From contig JALSSG010000172.1 in NCBI GenBank assembly GCA_026984355.1, positions 1 to 10,257 on the forward strand: 10,257 nucleotides of DNA, read 5' to 3'. Shown one piece after another: positions 1 through 6,320 of this stretch. Origin of the DNA: Hydrogenothermaceae bacterium. Its GTDB lineage: Bacteria > Aquificota > Aquificia > Aquificales > Hydrogenothermaceae. Position numbers and translations under genes: made by a program. A model generated the notes under the pieces. That model saw nothing but the letters and a program-made list of their open reading frames with translations, was not told where the DNA came from and searched no databases. The first letter of the stretch is position 1. Every line of letters begins with the position of its first letter.

Positions 1-980
1 CACATTGATTTATAAGAGTTATTTAAAGTAGTTACAACCGTATCAATTAATGGAACTAATTCTTTATCTATGAAAACAGGACAGGGAAAACATGTATTAT
101 CATCCGGCTCTAAGCAAGTACTATAAGTGGCATCACAGTATCCTTTTGTTAAGACTATTTTATTTATATCTTTACTGTAGAGTTTGTAAAAAATCGTATC
201 CTCATAACCTGCACATTTATCGTTATCATTTTTTACTTTGATTTTTAGTAAAGAAAACTCATAATCATTTCCATCATAATTTATCGATATATCTTTAGAA
301 CTAATTAAAACGTTATTTATATCACATGTTCTTCCTTTAGAATAATCTACAGCACACAATATGGCATCTACTTCATCAATAATATGGTTTTTATTTTTAT
401 CTTCAGTACAGAAAGTATCTCTCTTTTTCTGTAATAGAAGTTTATTTGCAACCTGTTTAGCTAAAGCTTTTTCCTCATTAGACAATCCAATAAATAATGT
501 GTATATACCTTCTGACAAATAAGAAATAGCAGAATAAAAACATATATCCTGCTGGTCAGGTGTTAGGTCTTTTCTATAAGAATAACAGTAAGTTGCTACA
601 TCTTTTTCTAAGCTTATCTGTGAGTAAGTTTTTAAAGCATCATCTATAAATTTAATACCTTTAGTAGTAGCTTCAGATGATAAGAAAACCGAAACTCTTA
701 AAAATTTATTATCTTTAGATATCAGCTGAGAAATATAGTCTGAAATCTGTAAAAAATCTATATTGGCTTCTAAATTATAAATTAGAGCTTTATTGATTAT
801 TTTTTCTTCTTTTGAGAAATTACAGTCTTTGTTATCTAATAGTGAAAGTGCTTCTTGAAAATTCTTGTTTTCTATAGCATTTACTAAATCTATTCTACAT
901 TCCTGATTTTTTGTATCACCAGAACTACAGGAAAGTAAAAAACTTATAATAAACCCAAAAAATAAAATAGATATTTTCAT
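1..980 (-). CDS. Cys-rich lipoprotein with an EF-hand-like loop (3' end outside window)
   Basis: An open frame of 326 codons runs from the ATG at 980 to the left edge without a stop, so the C terminus is missing. The N terminus is a lipoprotein signal: Lys2, a hydrophobic stretch, and the lipobox LLSC with Cys18 as the predicted lipidation site. The protein is therefore probably exported and membrane-anchored. Twelve more Cys follow, including a C297-x-x-C300 pair, an even number that would suit disulfides. Residues 194-205 (bases 366-401) read DKNKNHIIDEVD, which fits the DxNxNxIxDxxD pattern of EF-hand or dockerin-type calcium loops. The ATG overlaps the tldD stop as ATGA, and GGTGGT inside the tldD end may serve as a weak ribosome binding site, so translation is probably coupled. 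I do not recognise the family. The function is unknown; calcium binding is inferred from one loop only. Confidence 0.85.
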   Translation of the reverse strand, partial: MKISILFFGFIISFLLSCSSGDTKNQECRIDLVNAIENKNFQEALSLLDNKDCNFSKEEKIINKALIYNLEANIDFLQISDYISQLISKDNKFLRVSVFLSSEATTKGIKFIDDALKTYSQISLEKDVATYCYSYRKDLTPDQQDICFYSAISYLSEGIYTLFIGLSNEEKALAKQVANKLLLQKKRDTFCTEDKNKNHIIDEVDAILCAVDYSKGRTCDINNVLISSKDISINYDGNDYEFSLLKIKVKNDNDKCAGYEDTIFYKLYSKDINKIVLTKGYCDATYSTCLEPDDNTCFPCPVFIDKELVPLIDTVVTTLNNSYKSM

Positions 981-2362
981 TGAGTACCACCAACAGTTAA
1001 TTGTTTTACTCTTATAGTAGGTTGAGCATCAGAAACAGGAGCCGCCTGCCCACTTTTTCCACATGTTCCAATTGCCCAACCTAAATCATAACCTACAGCG
1101 TCAATATCCTGTAAAACCTTAGGACCATTTCCTATTAATGTAGCACCTTTTATAGGGTATGTTATCTGGCCGTTTTCTATCATATAACCTTCCATAACTT
1201 CAAATACAAAATCACCATTTACAGTATTTACCTGACCTCCACCCATTTTGACTACGTATATACCCTTTTTTGTATCAGCAAGAATATCATGAGGATTATC
1301 TTTCCCTGCATCTATATATGTGTTTGTCATTCTAACTATCGGAACATTTTTATAACTATCCCTTCGACCATTACCTGTAGATTCTTTTCCCTCTTTCATA
1401 GCTCTTAATCTATCATACATGTATCCTTTTAAATAACCTTTTTCTATTAAAACTTTCCTTTGAGCTTTTACTCCTTCATCATCAAAACCAAAACTTCCAT
1501 TTTTCCCATAAATAGTAGCATCATCAATAACTGATACAAGTTCTGAAGCAACTTTTTCTCCAAGTTTACCTGTATATACAGATAAACCCTGCTGTACCAG
1601 GTCAGCCTCTAATCCATGCCCTACAGCTTCATGAACCATAGTTCCACCAGCTTCAGAAGATATAACAACAGGATAAACTCCTGCTGGTGCTGGTTTTGCT
1701 TTTAATCCAAGTACAGCTCTTTCTGCAGATTTTGTGGCTACATAATCTATAACATCTACAAGTTCCCTATCAAACATTTCGTATCCTACTGTTCCACCTG
1801 TAGACTCGTATCCTCTGTACAGATTTTTCCCATCTGTAGCTACAGACTCAACAAAAAATACAACTCTTACTTGACTATCTTCAACTGTTTCTCCAAGAGA
1901 GTTTACTACCAAAATATTTCTTTTTATATCTCTTAATGTTATAGATACCTGTTTTATTTGTGAATCATAACTTCTAGCAATATCATTTGCTCTAAACACT
2001 ATATCTTTTTTTATCTCCACAGGTACAGTTTCAGGGTCTTTTTCTACATCTATAGAATGTTTCCTGTAAATCTGTCCTACTTTTATCCTACCTTCTCCAT
2101 CTGATTTAGATAGAATCTTAGCAATCTGTAAAAGATTTTCATAAGTAATATTGTTTGTATATCCATATAATGTTTTCCCATTTTTTATAAGTCTTATTCC
2201 AACACCTATATCTATACCAGAGTTTACTTTATGGATTTTGTTATCTTCTAAATTAATATTGTTTGATTTTGTCTGTTCAAAAAATATTTCTCCAAACTCA
2301 CCACCATTAGATAATAGTACAGAAAGTATATATGGAGCTTTTTCTTTTATCATATTTACCAT
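977..2362 (-). CDS. tldD: TldD family zinc metalloprotease
   Basis: The 461-residue protein belongs to the TldD/PmbA (U62) family of cytoplasmic metalloproteases, which in E. coli act as a TldD/TldE heterodimer on unfolded peptides, such as microcin B17 precursor and CcdA. The family HExxxH motif is HEAVGH at residues 244-249, inside the typical stretch GTMVHEAVGHGLEAD. The C-terminal metal-ligand Cys region is GTCGKSG with Cys434. The length is close to that of E. coli TldD (about 480), and the better match is to TldD than to PmbA/TldE because the HExxxH motif is intact. The ATG at 2362 is preferred over the ATG at 2353 because AGGAGG lies 7 nt before it. The gene is divergent from corA, 51 bp away, and its stop overlaps the start of the downstream lipoprotein gene. 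No PmbA partner is in the window. Confidence 0.95.
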   Translation of the reverse strand: MVNMIKEKAPYILSVLLSNGGEFGEIFFEQTKSNNINLEDNKIHKVNSGIDIGVGIRLIKNGKTLYGYTNNITYENLLQIAKILSKSDGEGRIKVGQIYRKHSIDVEKDPETVPVEIKKDIVFRANDIARSYDSQIKQVSITLRDIKRNILVVNSLGETVEDSQVRVVFFVESVATDGKNLYRGYESTGGTVGYEMFDRELVDVIDYVATKSAERAVLGLKAKPAPAGVYPVVISSEAGGTMVHEAVGHGLEADLVQQGLSVYTGKLGEKVASELVSVIDDATIYGKNGSFGFDDEGVKAQRKVLIEKGYLKGYMYDRLRAMKEGKESTGNGRRDSYKNVPIVRMTNTYIDAGKDNPHDILADTKKGIYVVKMGGGQVNTVNGDFVFEVMEGYMIENGQITYPIKGATLIGNGPKVLQDIDAVGYDLGWAIGTCGKSGQAAPVSDAQPTIRVKQLTVGGTQ

Positions 2363-2369
2363 TCTCTAT

Positions 2370-2375
2370 CCTCCT
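2370..2375 (-). promoter_or_regulatory. Strong ribosome binding site of tldD
   Basis: AGGAGG on the minus strand is followed by 7 nt and then the ATG at 2362. This perfect Shine-Dalgarno sequence settles the start in favour of 2362 rather than the in-frame ATG three codons later. Confidence 0.8.
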
Positions 2376-2382
2376 TTAAATA

Positions 2383-2388
2383 ATTATA
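2383..2388 (-). promoter_or_regulatory. Candidate -10 box for tldD
   Basis: A perfect TATAAT on the minus strand would start transcription near 2376, just before the AGGAGG ribosome binding site. The matching -35 region (around 2405-2410, GGATAA) is poor. In AT-rich DNA a TATAAT can occur by chance, so support rests mainly on its position in a 51-bp gap between divergent genes. Confidence 0.35.
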
Positions 2389-2398
2389 AAAAATAATT

Positions 2399-2404
2399 TA
2401 TAAT
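2399..2404 (+). promoter_or_regulatory. Candidate -10 box for corA
   Basis: A perfect TATAAT lies 9 nt before the first corA ATG. Initiation would fall near 2411, giving an almost leaderless mRNA. TTTAAA at 2375-2380 is a weak -35 candidate at 18 bp. It lies close to, but does not overlap, the divergent TATAAT proposed for tldD. Confidence 0.35.
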
Positions 2405-2413
2405 TTATCCGTT

Positions 2414-3391
2414 ATGATTAGGATGTTTGTAAAAATAAACTCAGAAATAAGGTCTGTTCAGATTACAGACTTATCTAAAAATTTAGATTACTATCTATCA
2501 AATCAAAATATTGATTTAAATAATATATTATGGGTTGATTTACTTTATCCTTCTCCAGAAGAAACTAACTGGGTTTCAAAAAACTTTGATGTAGAGTTTC
2601 CAACACGACAAAAAACAGAAGAGATAGAAATAAGCTCAAGATACTGGGAAGATGAAGAGAGCATAACTATAAATACATACTTTCTTATCAAAGACAAGGA
2701 AACTGCATATAATGAAACTGTAACATTTATAGTAAAAAGACATATGCTCATTACCTCAAGATATAAAGAATTAAGAACATTTAATGAGTTTATAAAAAAA
2801 CTTAAGACAAACCCAAAACAGTATGAAGATGGACTATACATACTTGCTGGTATATTTGAAATAAGAATAGACTCTGATGCTGACACATTAGAATATCTTG
2901 CGAAAGAACTTACAAAATTAAGTAGACTTGTTTTTACTGGAATAGATATAACAGAGCAAGTTATAGAGTCTATATCTGCTTATGAAGACCTGAACATGAC
3001 CATAAGAGAAAATCTTATAGATAAACAAAGGATTTTATCTTCTTTGCTTAAAAGTTATAAAGTGCCTAAAAATCTAAGGGAAGAGTTTAGAATAATGATA
3101 AAAGACGTAAACTCGCTTATTGATTACACAACATTTAATTTTGAAAGACTTGATTATCTACAAAATACGTTTCTTGGACTTTTAAATATAGAACAAAATA
3201 AGGTAATAAAAATATTTACCGTTATGTCAGTTATATTTTTGCCTCCTACTCTTATAGCAAGCATATATGGAATGAATTTCCAGAATATGCCAGAACTATC
3301 GTGGAAATATGGTTATCCTTTTGCTATATTTATGATGATATTGTCTGCTATAGTTCCACTTCTTATATTTAAGAAAAAAGGATGGCTTTAG
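2414..3391 (+). CDS. corA: CorA family Mg2+/Co2+ transport protein
   Basis: The 325-residue protein has the CorA plan: a long charged cytoplasmic N-terminal domain, a helical region, and two C-terminal transmembrane helices (about residues 265-285 and 297-317). The first helix ends in the signature YGMN (Gly286-Met287-Asn288), the ion-selectivity loop of the pentameric CorA channel. The C terminus is short and basic (KKKGWL), as in the family. CorA carries Mg2+ and often Co2+ or Ni2+ across the inner membrane. The start is uncertain: neither the ATG at 2414 nor the one at 2423 has a good ribosome binding site, and a near-leaderless transcript is possible. A small membrane protein gene follows after 9 nt and is probably co-transcribed. 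Confidence 0.95.
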   Translation: MIRMFVKINSEIRSVQITDLSKNLDYYLSNQNIDLNNILWVDLLYPSPEETNWVSKNFDVEFPTRQKTEEIEISSRYWEDEESITINTYFLIKDKETAYNETVTFIVKRHMLITSRYKELRTFNEFIKKLKTNPKQYEDGLYILAGIFEIRIDSDADTLEYLAKELTKLSRLVFTGIDITEQVIESISAYEDLNMTIRENLIDKQRILSSLLKSYKVPKNLREEFRIMIKDVNSLIDYTTFNFERLDYLQNTFLGLLNIEQNKVIKIFTVMSVIFLPPTLIASIYGMNFQNMPELSWKYGYPFAIFMMILSAIVPLLIFKKKGWL

Positions 3392-3394
3392 GAG
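3391..3394 (+). promoter_or_regulatory. Ribosome binding site supporting a TTG start
   Basis: GGAG sits 6 nt before the TTG at 3401, and its first base is the last base of the corA TAG stop. It supports use of the non-ATG start and suggests translation of the small membrane protein by ribosomes finishing corA. Confidence 0.6.
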
Positions 3395-3400
3395 ATATTA

Positions 3401-3673
3401 TTGGAGAATACAGATAAAGAATATCTTTTAAATAGAAGAGTAACAATATTTTTTGGAATTACTTTTTTATTCATCTTTTTTGCTGAAATAACCTCTGAAC
3501 TACTAAGTTTTATTTTAGGAGAAAATCTTTTAGCACCAGGACAATTAGTTTTTCATCTTTTTTGCTTCATAGGTTATATTCTTACCCTGATTTATGTGTA
3601 TAAAAAACAGTTTTATATAGAAGAAAAAAATAAAGAGATTATAAACAATCTTAATAAAAACAATAGTGGTTAA
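3401..3673 (+). CDS. Small two-helix membrane protein downstream of corA
   Basis: The 90-residue protein starts at a TTG codon with GGAG 6 nt upstream. It has two predicted membrane helices (about residues 14-39 and 48-67) joined by a short loop, with Arg12-Arg13 before the first and Lys68-Lys69 after the second. The positive-inside rule puts both ends in the cytoplasm. The last 20 or so residues are a Lys/Glu/Asn-rich tail. It lies 9 bp after corA on the same strand, so co-expression is very likely; a role with CorA or in ion transport is inference from position only. I do not recognise a family. The next gene has its own promoter, so the transcript probably ends or fades after this gene, but no hairpin terminator is visible. 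Confidence 0.75.
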   Translation: MENTDKEYLLNRRVTIFFGITFLFIFFAEITSELLSFILGENLLAPGQLVFHLFCFIGYILTLIYVYKKQFYIEEKNKEIINNLNKNNSG

Positions 3674-3679
3674 AAGTAA

Positions 3680-3708
3680 TTGAAACTAAATTTATTGTTG
3701 TTTATAAT
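3680..3708 (+). promoter_or_regulatory. Strong sigma70-type promoter for the DUF2846-like lipoprotein gene
   Basis: TTGAAA (3680-3685) and TATAAT (3703-3708) are separated by exactly 17 bp, which is near consensus. Transcription would start near 3715, leaving a leader of about 25 nt with GAGG at 3729-3732, 7 nt before the ATG at 3740. This is the clearest promoter in the window. Confidence 0.7.
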
Positions 3709-3739
3709 GGCTAAAAATAAACATAAATGAGGAAAATTT

Positions 3740-4225
3740 ATGATAAGAAAAGTTATTATCTTTTTAACACTTCTATCTACAACAATAATAATTACATCAT
3801 GTGGAAAAAGAGTATCAACATATGACGAAAAAAGAACATACTATCTTGTCAATTCTATAAAGAAAAAAGTTAGAACACTTGTATTTGTATATAGAGATGA
3901 TGGAATAAGAGGTGTTTCAAAACCTGTTAACTGTTTTTTAGATGAAAATTTTATAGGTGTTTTAAACGATGAAACGTTTTTAGTTGTTCCTGTAAAGCCA
4001 GGAGCACATCTTATATATTGTGGAATAAATGTCCCAACTCACGGAGCAAGCTATAGTGATATAAAGATATTTAGAGTAAACAGAGAAAAGGAAGTTTATA
4101 TAAAGGTATCACAGGGTGGTCTGATTGTTCCTTCACTTAGTATAAAAAGAGAAAAGTCCCTTCCTACAGAATTTTTCTATGATTTTAGATTATCAAAAGC
4201 CTGTGTATTTTGTCTTAAGTACTAA
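3740..4225 (+). CDS. DUF2846-like lipoprotein
   Basis: The 161-residue protein begins with a lipoprotein signal: Arg3-Lys4, a hydrophobic core and the lipobox ITSC with Cys21 as predicted lipidation site, so it should be exported and membrane-anchored. The body resembles DUF2846-type domains: a strand with VFVYRDDG, then a short FLDENFIGVL segment (a presented side group and small turn), then VVPVKPGAHLIYCG, where the PG-H element is typical of this group. The family function is unknown. The gene has its own strong promoter and a good ribosome binding site. Its last 33 bp overlap the end of pdxA on the opposite strand, so its C-terminal residues (LSKACVFCLKY) are constrained by antisense coding and contain a Cys-x-x-Cys pair. 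Family assignment is by eye and moderate; gene reality is firm. Confidence 0.8.
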   Translation: MIRKVIIFLTLLSTTIIITSCGKRVSTYDEKRTYYLVNSIKKKVRTLVFVYRDDGIRGVSKPVNCFLDENFIGVLNDETFLVVPVKPGAHLIYCGINVPTHGASYSDIKIFRVNREKEVYIKVSQGGLIVPSLSIKREKSLPTEFFYDFRLSKACVFCLKY

Positions 4226-5167
4226 ATCATATGCTAATTTAACAGCTTCTATAAAAGAAGAAGGGTCTGCTATACCTTTTCCAGCGATATCAAAACCTGT
4301 TCCATGGTCTGGAGAAGTTCTAATAAATGGTAGACCAAAAGTTATATTTACCGCTTTTTTAAAACACAAAAGTTTTAAAGGTATAAGACCCTGGTCATGA
4401 TACATAGCTATAAAAATATCAAATTCTTCTAACCTGTTAAATGCAGTATCTGCTGAAAGTGGTAAACTAACATCAATACCTTCTTTTCTTAGTATTTCAC
4501 AAGCTGGCCTAATTACCTTCAACTCTTCATTTCCTATATTTCCTCCATCGCCAGCATGTGGATTTAACCCTAAAACTGCTATCTTTGGATTTGGTATACC
4601 AAATTTATGTTTTAACTCTTTATTTATAAGTTTTACTTTAGAAATTATGTTCTTAGTAGTTATATAAAATGGAACGTCTTTTAAAGGAATATGCGTTGTT
4701 ATCAATGCCACCTTTAATTTATCACACATTAAAACCATTGAATACTCTTTAGCTTTTGATTTCTCTGCAAGAAACTCAGTATGACCTGGATACTTAAACC
4801 CTGCTTCCATAACATACTGTTTTGATATAGGAAGAGTAATAATACCATCAATTAGTCCTGCTAAAACATCATCAGTCGCCGTTTTAAGATATTCGACAGC
4901 AGCTTTTCCTGATTCTTTAGAAGGTTTTCCTATATCAAAATTTTTATCATATACATCAATCAGGTAAAAACCTCTTTTAGACACTTTATCTGGTGAAGAA
5001 ATTTCAAAGAAACTAAAAGGGATATTTAAAATTTTTGATGTTTTCTCCAATACACTTTTTGAGCCATAAATTATATAAGACGCATCTGGTAAAGAAGGGA
5101 GTGATTTTAAAAGTATTTCTGGAGATATACCTGTTGGGTCTCCAAGAGTGATACCTAACTTTATCAC
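4193..5167 (-). CDS. pdxA: 4-hydroxythreonine-4-phosphate dehydrogenase
   Basis: The 324-residue protein is PdxA, which oxidises 4-phosphohydroxy-L-threonine with NAD in the DXP-dependent pathway to pyridoxal 5'-phosphate. The N terminus has GDPTGISPE (residues 9-17). HTEFLA places substrate-binding His129-Thr130. The three metal ligands are His159 (TTHIP), His204 (NPHAG) and His257 (YHDQG). Their spacing (30, 45 and 53 residues) closely tracks His136/166/211/266 of the E. coli enzyme. The C terminus has RTSPDHGTGFDIAG. The start is GTG, 1 nt after the stop of the DsrH-like gene and without a clear ribosome binding site, which suggests translational reinitiation. It is the last gene of the sulfur-relay run and overlaps the convergent lipoprotein gene by 33 bp. 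A PdxA2-type role on another phosphorylated substrate cannot be excluded by eye, but is less likely. Confidence 0.95.
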   Translation of the reverse strand: MIKLGITLGDPTGISPEILLKSLPSLPDASYIIYGSKSVLEKTSKILNIPFSFFEISSPDKVSKRGFYLIDVYDKNFDIGKPSKESGKAAVEYLKTATDDVLAGLIDGIITLPISKQYVMEAGFKYPGHTEFLAEKSKAKEYSMVLMCDKLKVALITTHIPLKDVPFYITTKNIISKVKLINKELKHKFGIPNPKIAVLGLNPHAGDGGNIGNEELKVIRPACEILRKEGIDVSLPLSADTAFNRLEEFDIFIAMYHDQGLIPLKLLCFKKAVNITFGLPFIRTSPDHGTGFDIAGKGIADPSSFIEAVKLAYDLVLKTKYTGF

Positions 5168-5168
5168 A

Positions 5169-5411
5169 CTACCAGACTACAACTTTATTTGCTTTTTCAA
5201 TAATATCTATTATATCTGCATAAGAAACAAGTTTATCCTGAGATATTTTTACTCCTCTTGCTACTGTATCTTCTTCACATGCATACCAGTTATCTAAAGA
5301 AGGTGTTCTTAAAACTGCATCCTGTATAAGAATAATAATATCTTCTTCATCAATCAATTCCAACTCCGGAAAATCTGCCATTCTTTTTATTATCCATACT
5401 GTGTTTACCAT
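5169..5411 (-). CDS. DsrH/TusB-like sulfur relay protein
   Basis: The 80-residue protein matches the DsrH/TusB family in its second half: WYACEEDTVARG (residues 42-53, with Cys45) corresponds to the family D..ARG segment, and the ending (SYADIIDII, then KVVVW) matches the usual final strand and Trp. It is somewhat shorter than TusB (about 95). In known systems DsrH/TusB forms a hexameric complex with DsrE/TusD and DsrF/TusC that moves persulfide sulfur in the cytoplasm. The ATG at 5411 overlaps the end of the DsrF-like gene (ATGGTAA), with GAGG about 10 nt upstream. pdxA starts 1 nt after its stop. Position beside DsrE-like and DsrF-like genes makes the assignment firm at family level; whether it serves tRNA thiolation or sulfur oxidation is open. 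Confidence 0.8.
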   Translation of the reverse strand: MVNTVWIIKRMADFPELELIDEEDIIILIQDAVLRTPSLDNWYACEEDTVARGVKISQDKLVSYADIIDIIEKANKVVVW

Positions 5412-5767
5412 GTTATCACAACCTCAGCATCCTTAATAATATCACAGATTTCCTCTTTGTCTTTTATTTGGATTTCTACTCCCCAATCTTTAAATAAAAT
5501 TCCTCTTTCCCTGACAGCTTCCTTCTCTGCTATTATACTGGCATTCATCATACCAAGTGATTCTATAGATTTATCTATAGGGTCTATTCCTATTAGCTGA
5601 GGTTTCCAATCTGTTAGAGTATAAACTCCATCTTTCATAAAGATGAATGTAATATTATGTTCTATAGAGGCTCCAACAGCCTGTCTTAAAGCCTCAAATG
5701 CTTTCCAGCTAAATGGATTTGATTTTAGTATAAATACTATATCCTTTTTCTTTGCCATATCCTTCAA
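5405..5767 (-). CDS. DsrF/TusC-like (DsrE family) sulfur relay protein
   Basis: The protein of up to 120 residues has the DsrE/DsrF fold pattern: an N-terminal strand IVFILKSNPFSWKAFEA, a helix, then FIFMKDGVYTL (residues 41-51), the family's second strand and turn, and a C-terminal strand AEVVITW. The only Cys is Cys108 near the end, not at the catalytic position of DsrE, which fits the DsrF/TusC role as a structural subunit. The start is uncertain: TTG at 5767 overlaps the previous stop as TTGA, while the ATG at 5758 gives 117 residues; neither has an ideal ribosome binding site. Its ATGGTAA overlap with the DsrH-like gene points to equal, coupled production, as expected for subunits of one complex. 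Confidence 0.82.
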   Translation of the reverse strand: MKDMAKKKDIVFILKSNPFSWKAFEALRQAVGASIEHNITFIFMKDGVYTLTDWKPQLIGIDPIDKSIESLGMMNASIIAEKEAVRERGILFKDWGVEIQIKDKEEICDIIKDAEVVITW

Positions 5768-6066
5768 TCCAGCATTATAACTTTATCTGCTTCACCAACA
5801 AGCTTAGATAACCCATACATACTGCTACTTTCAGCCCAGCTTTCTGGACTTATCCTTCTTTGATTTGCATTATGAGCACAGTAATACACCTTTACTCCTA
5901 ATTCTGCAAGATTTTTTATTTCTTCTCTAACAAGTGAGTAAACTCCATTAGCCATAAAAAACATAGATACATTATGATTCCTTTCAATACCAGCTCTTGC
6001 AAGCTTTATAGCCGTATTAAAATCATGAGAGTAAGGATTACTTGCAAGAACTATTAAAAGCTTCAT
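5764..6066 (-). CDS. DsrE/TusD-like sulfur carrier subunit
   Basis: The 100-residue protein has the DsrE fold pattern: MKLLIVLASNPYSHDFNTA at the N terminus, then MFFMANGVYSL (residues 35-45), and a final strand ADKVIMLD. Cys63 in VYYCAHNA is the only Cys and falls where DsrE/TusD carries its persulfide-bearing Cys, just before the ANQRRIS segment. This makes it the likely active subunit of the three. It is shorter than TusD (about 128). The ATG overlaps the tusA stop as ATGA, and AAGGA lies about 7 nt upstream, within tusA. Its start-to-start linkage with tusA suits direct sulfur transfer from TusA to this Cys, as shown for TusA and TusBCD in E. coli; here that is inference. Confidence 0.85.
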   Translation of the reverse strand: MKLLIVLASNPYSHDFNTAIKLARAGIERNHNVSMFFMANGVYSLVREEIKNLAELGVKVYYCAHNANQRRISPESWAESSSMYGLSKLVGEADKVIMLD

Positions 6067-6305
6067 TTAACTTTCCTTATTATAACTTCCCAGAGATTTT
6101 CACCAGTTTGCTTTACTTCTATAACCTCTTGACCTTCTTCTCGCATACTTTTAGGAACATTCTCTACTGAAGGCTGATAATCAAGGATAACTTTCAAAAT
6201 CTCTCCTGGTTGCATCTGTTCCAGTATTAATTTACTTTTGACAAATGTAAATGGACATACTTCACCTTTTAAATCTAATTCTCTATTTACCTGTATGTTT
6301 TCCAT
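6063..6305 (-). CDS. tusA: TusA-family sulfur carrier protein
   Basis: The 80-residue protein has the SirA/TusA/YedF pattern: LDLKGEVCPF with Cys17 at the head of the first helix, then a Ge(I)L strand (GEILKVILD) and a C-terminal strand. Cys17 would carry a persulfide received from a cysteine desulfurase or rhodanese. The usual CPxP motif is altered to CPFT, a variant I associate with TusA-like proteins near DsrE genes in thermophiles; this is from memory. The ATG is preceded by GAGGTGAT with good spacing, in a 15-bp gap after the MoeB-like gene. It sits between the E1-like enzyme and the DsrE/F/H-like genes, the expected place for a central sulfur donor. Confidence 0.9.
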   Translation of the reverse strand: MENIQVNRELDLKGEVCPFTFVKSKLILEQMQPGEILKVILDYQPSVENVPKSMREEGQEVIEVKQTGENLWEVIIRKVK

Positions 6306-6320
6306 TCACATCACCTCAAA

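Noticed and set aside
2151..2396. Open frame of 81 codons on the plus strand
   Set aside because: It lies antisense within the well-supported tldD gene, has no ribosome binding site of note and encodes a random hydrophobic composition.
2545..2886. Open frame of 113 codons on the minus strand
   Set aside because: It is antisense to corA, whose frame has clear family features; the Ser-rich product is typical of a shadow frame.
3674..3739. Small RNA or riboswitch in the gap before the DUF2846-like lipoprotein gene
   Set aside because: The gap is only 66 bp and is accounted for by a promoter and ribosome binding site; no stable stem is visible.
4179..4400. Open frame of 73 codons on the plus strand
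   Set aside because: It is antisense to the conserved C-terminal part of pdxA and shows no family features.
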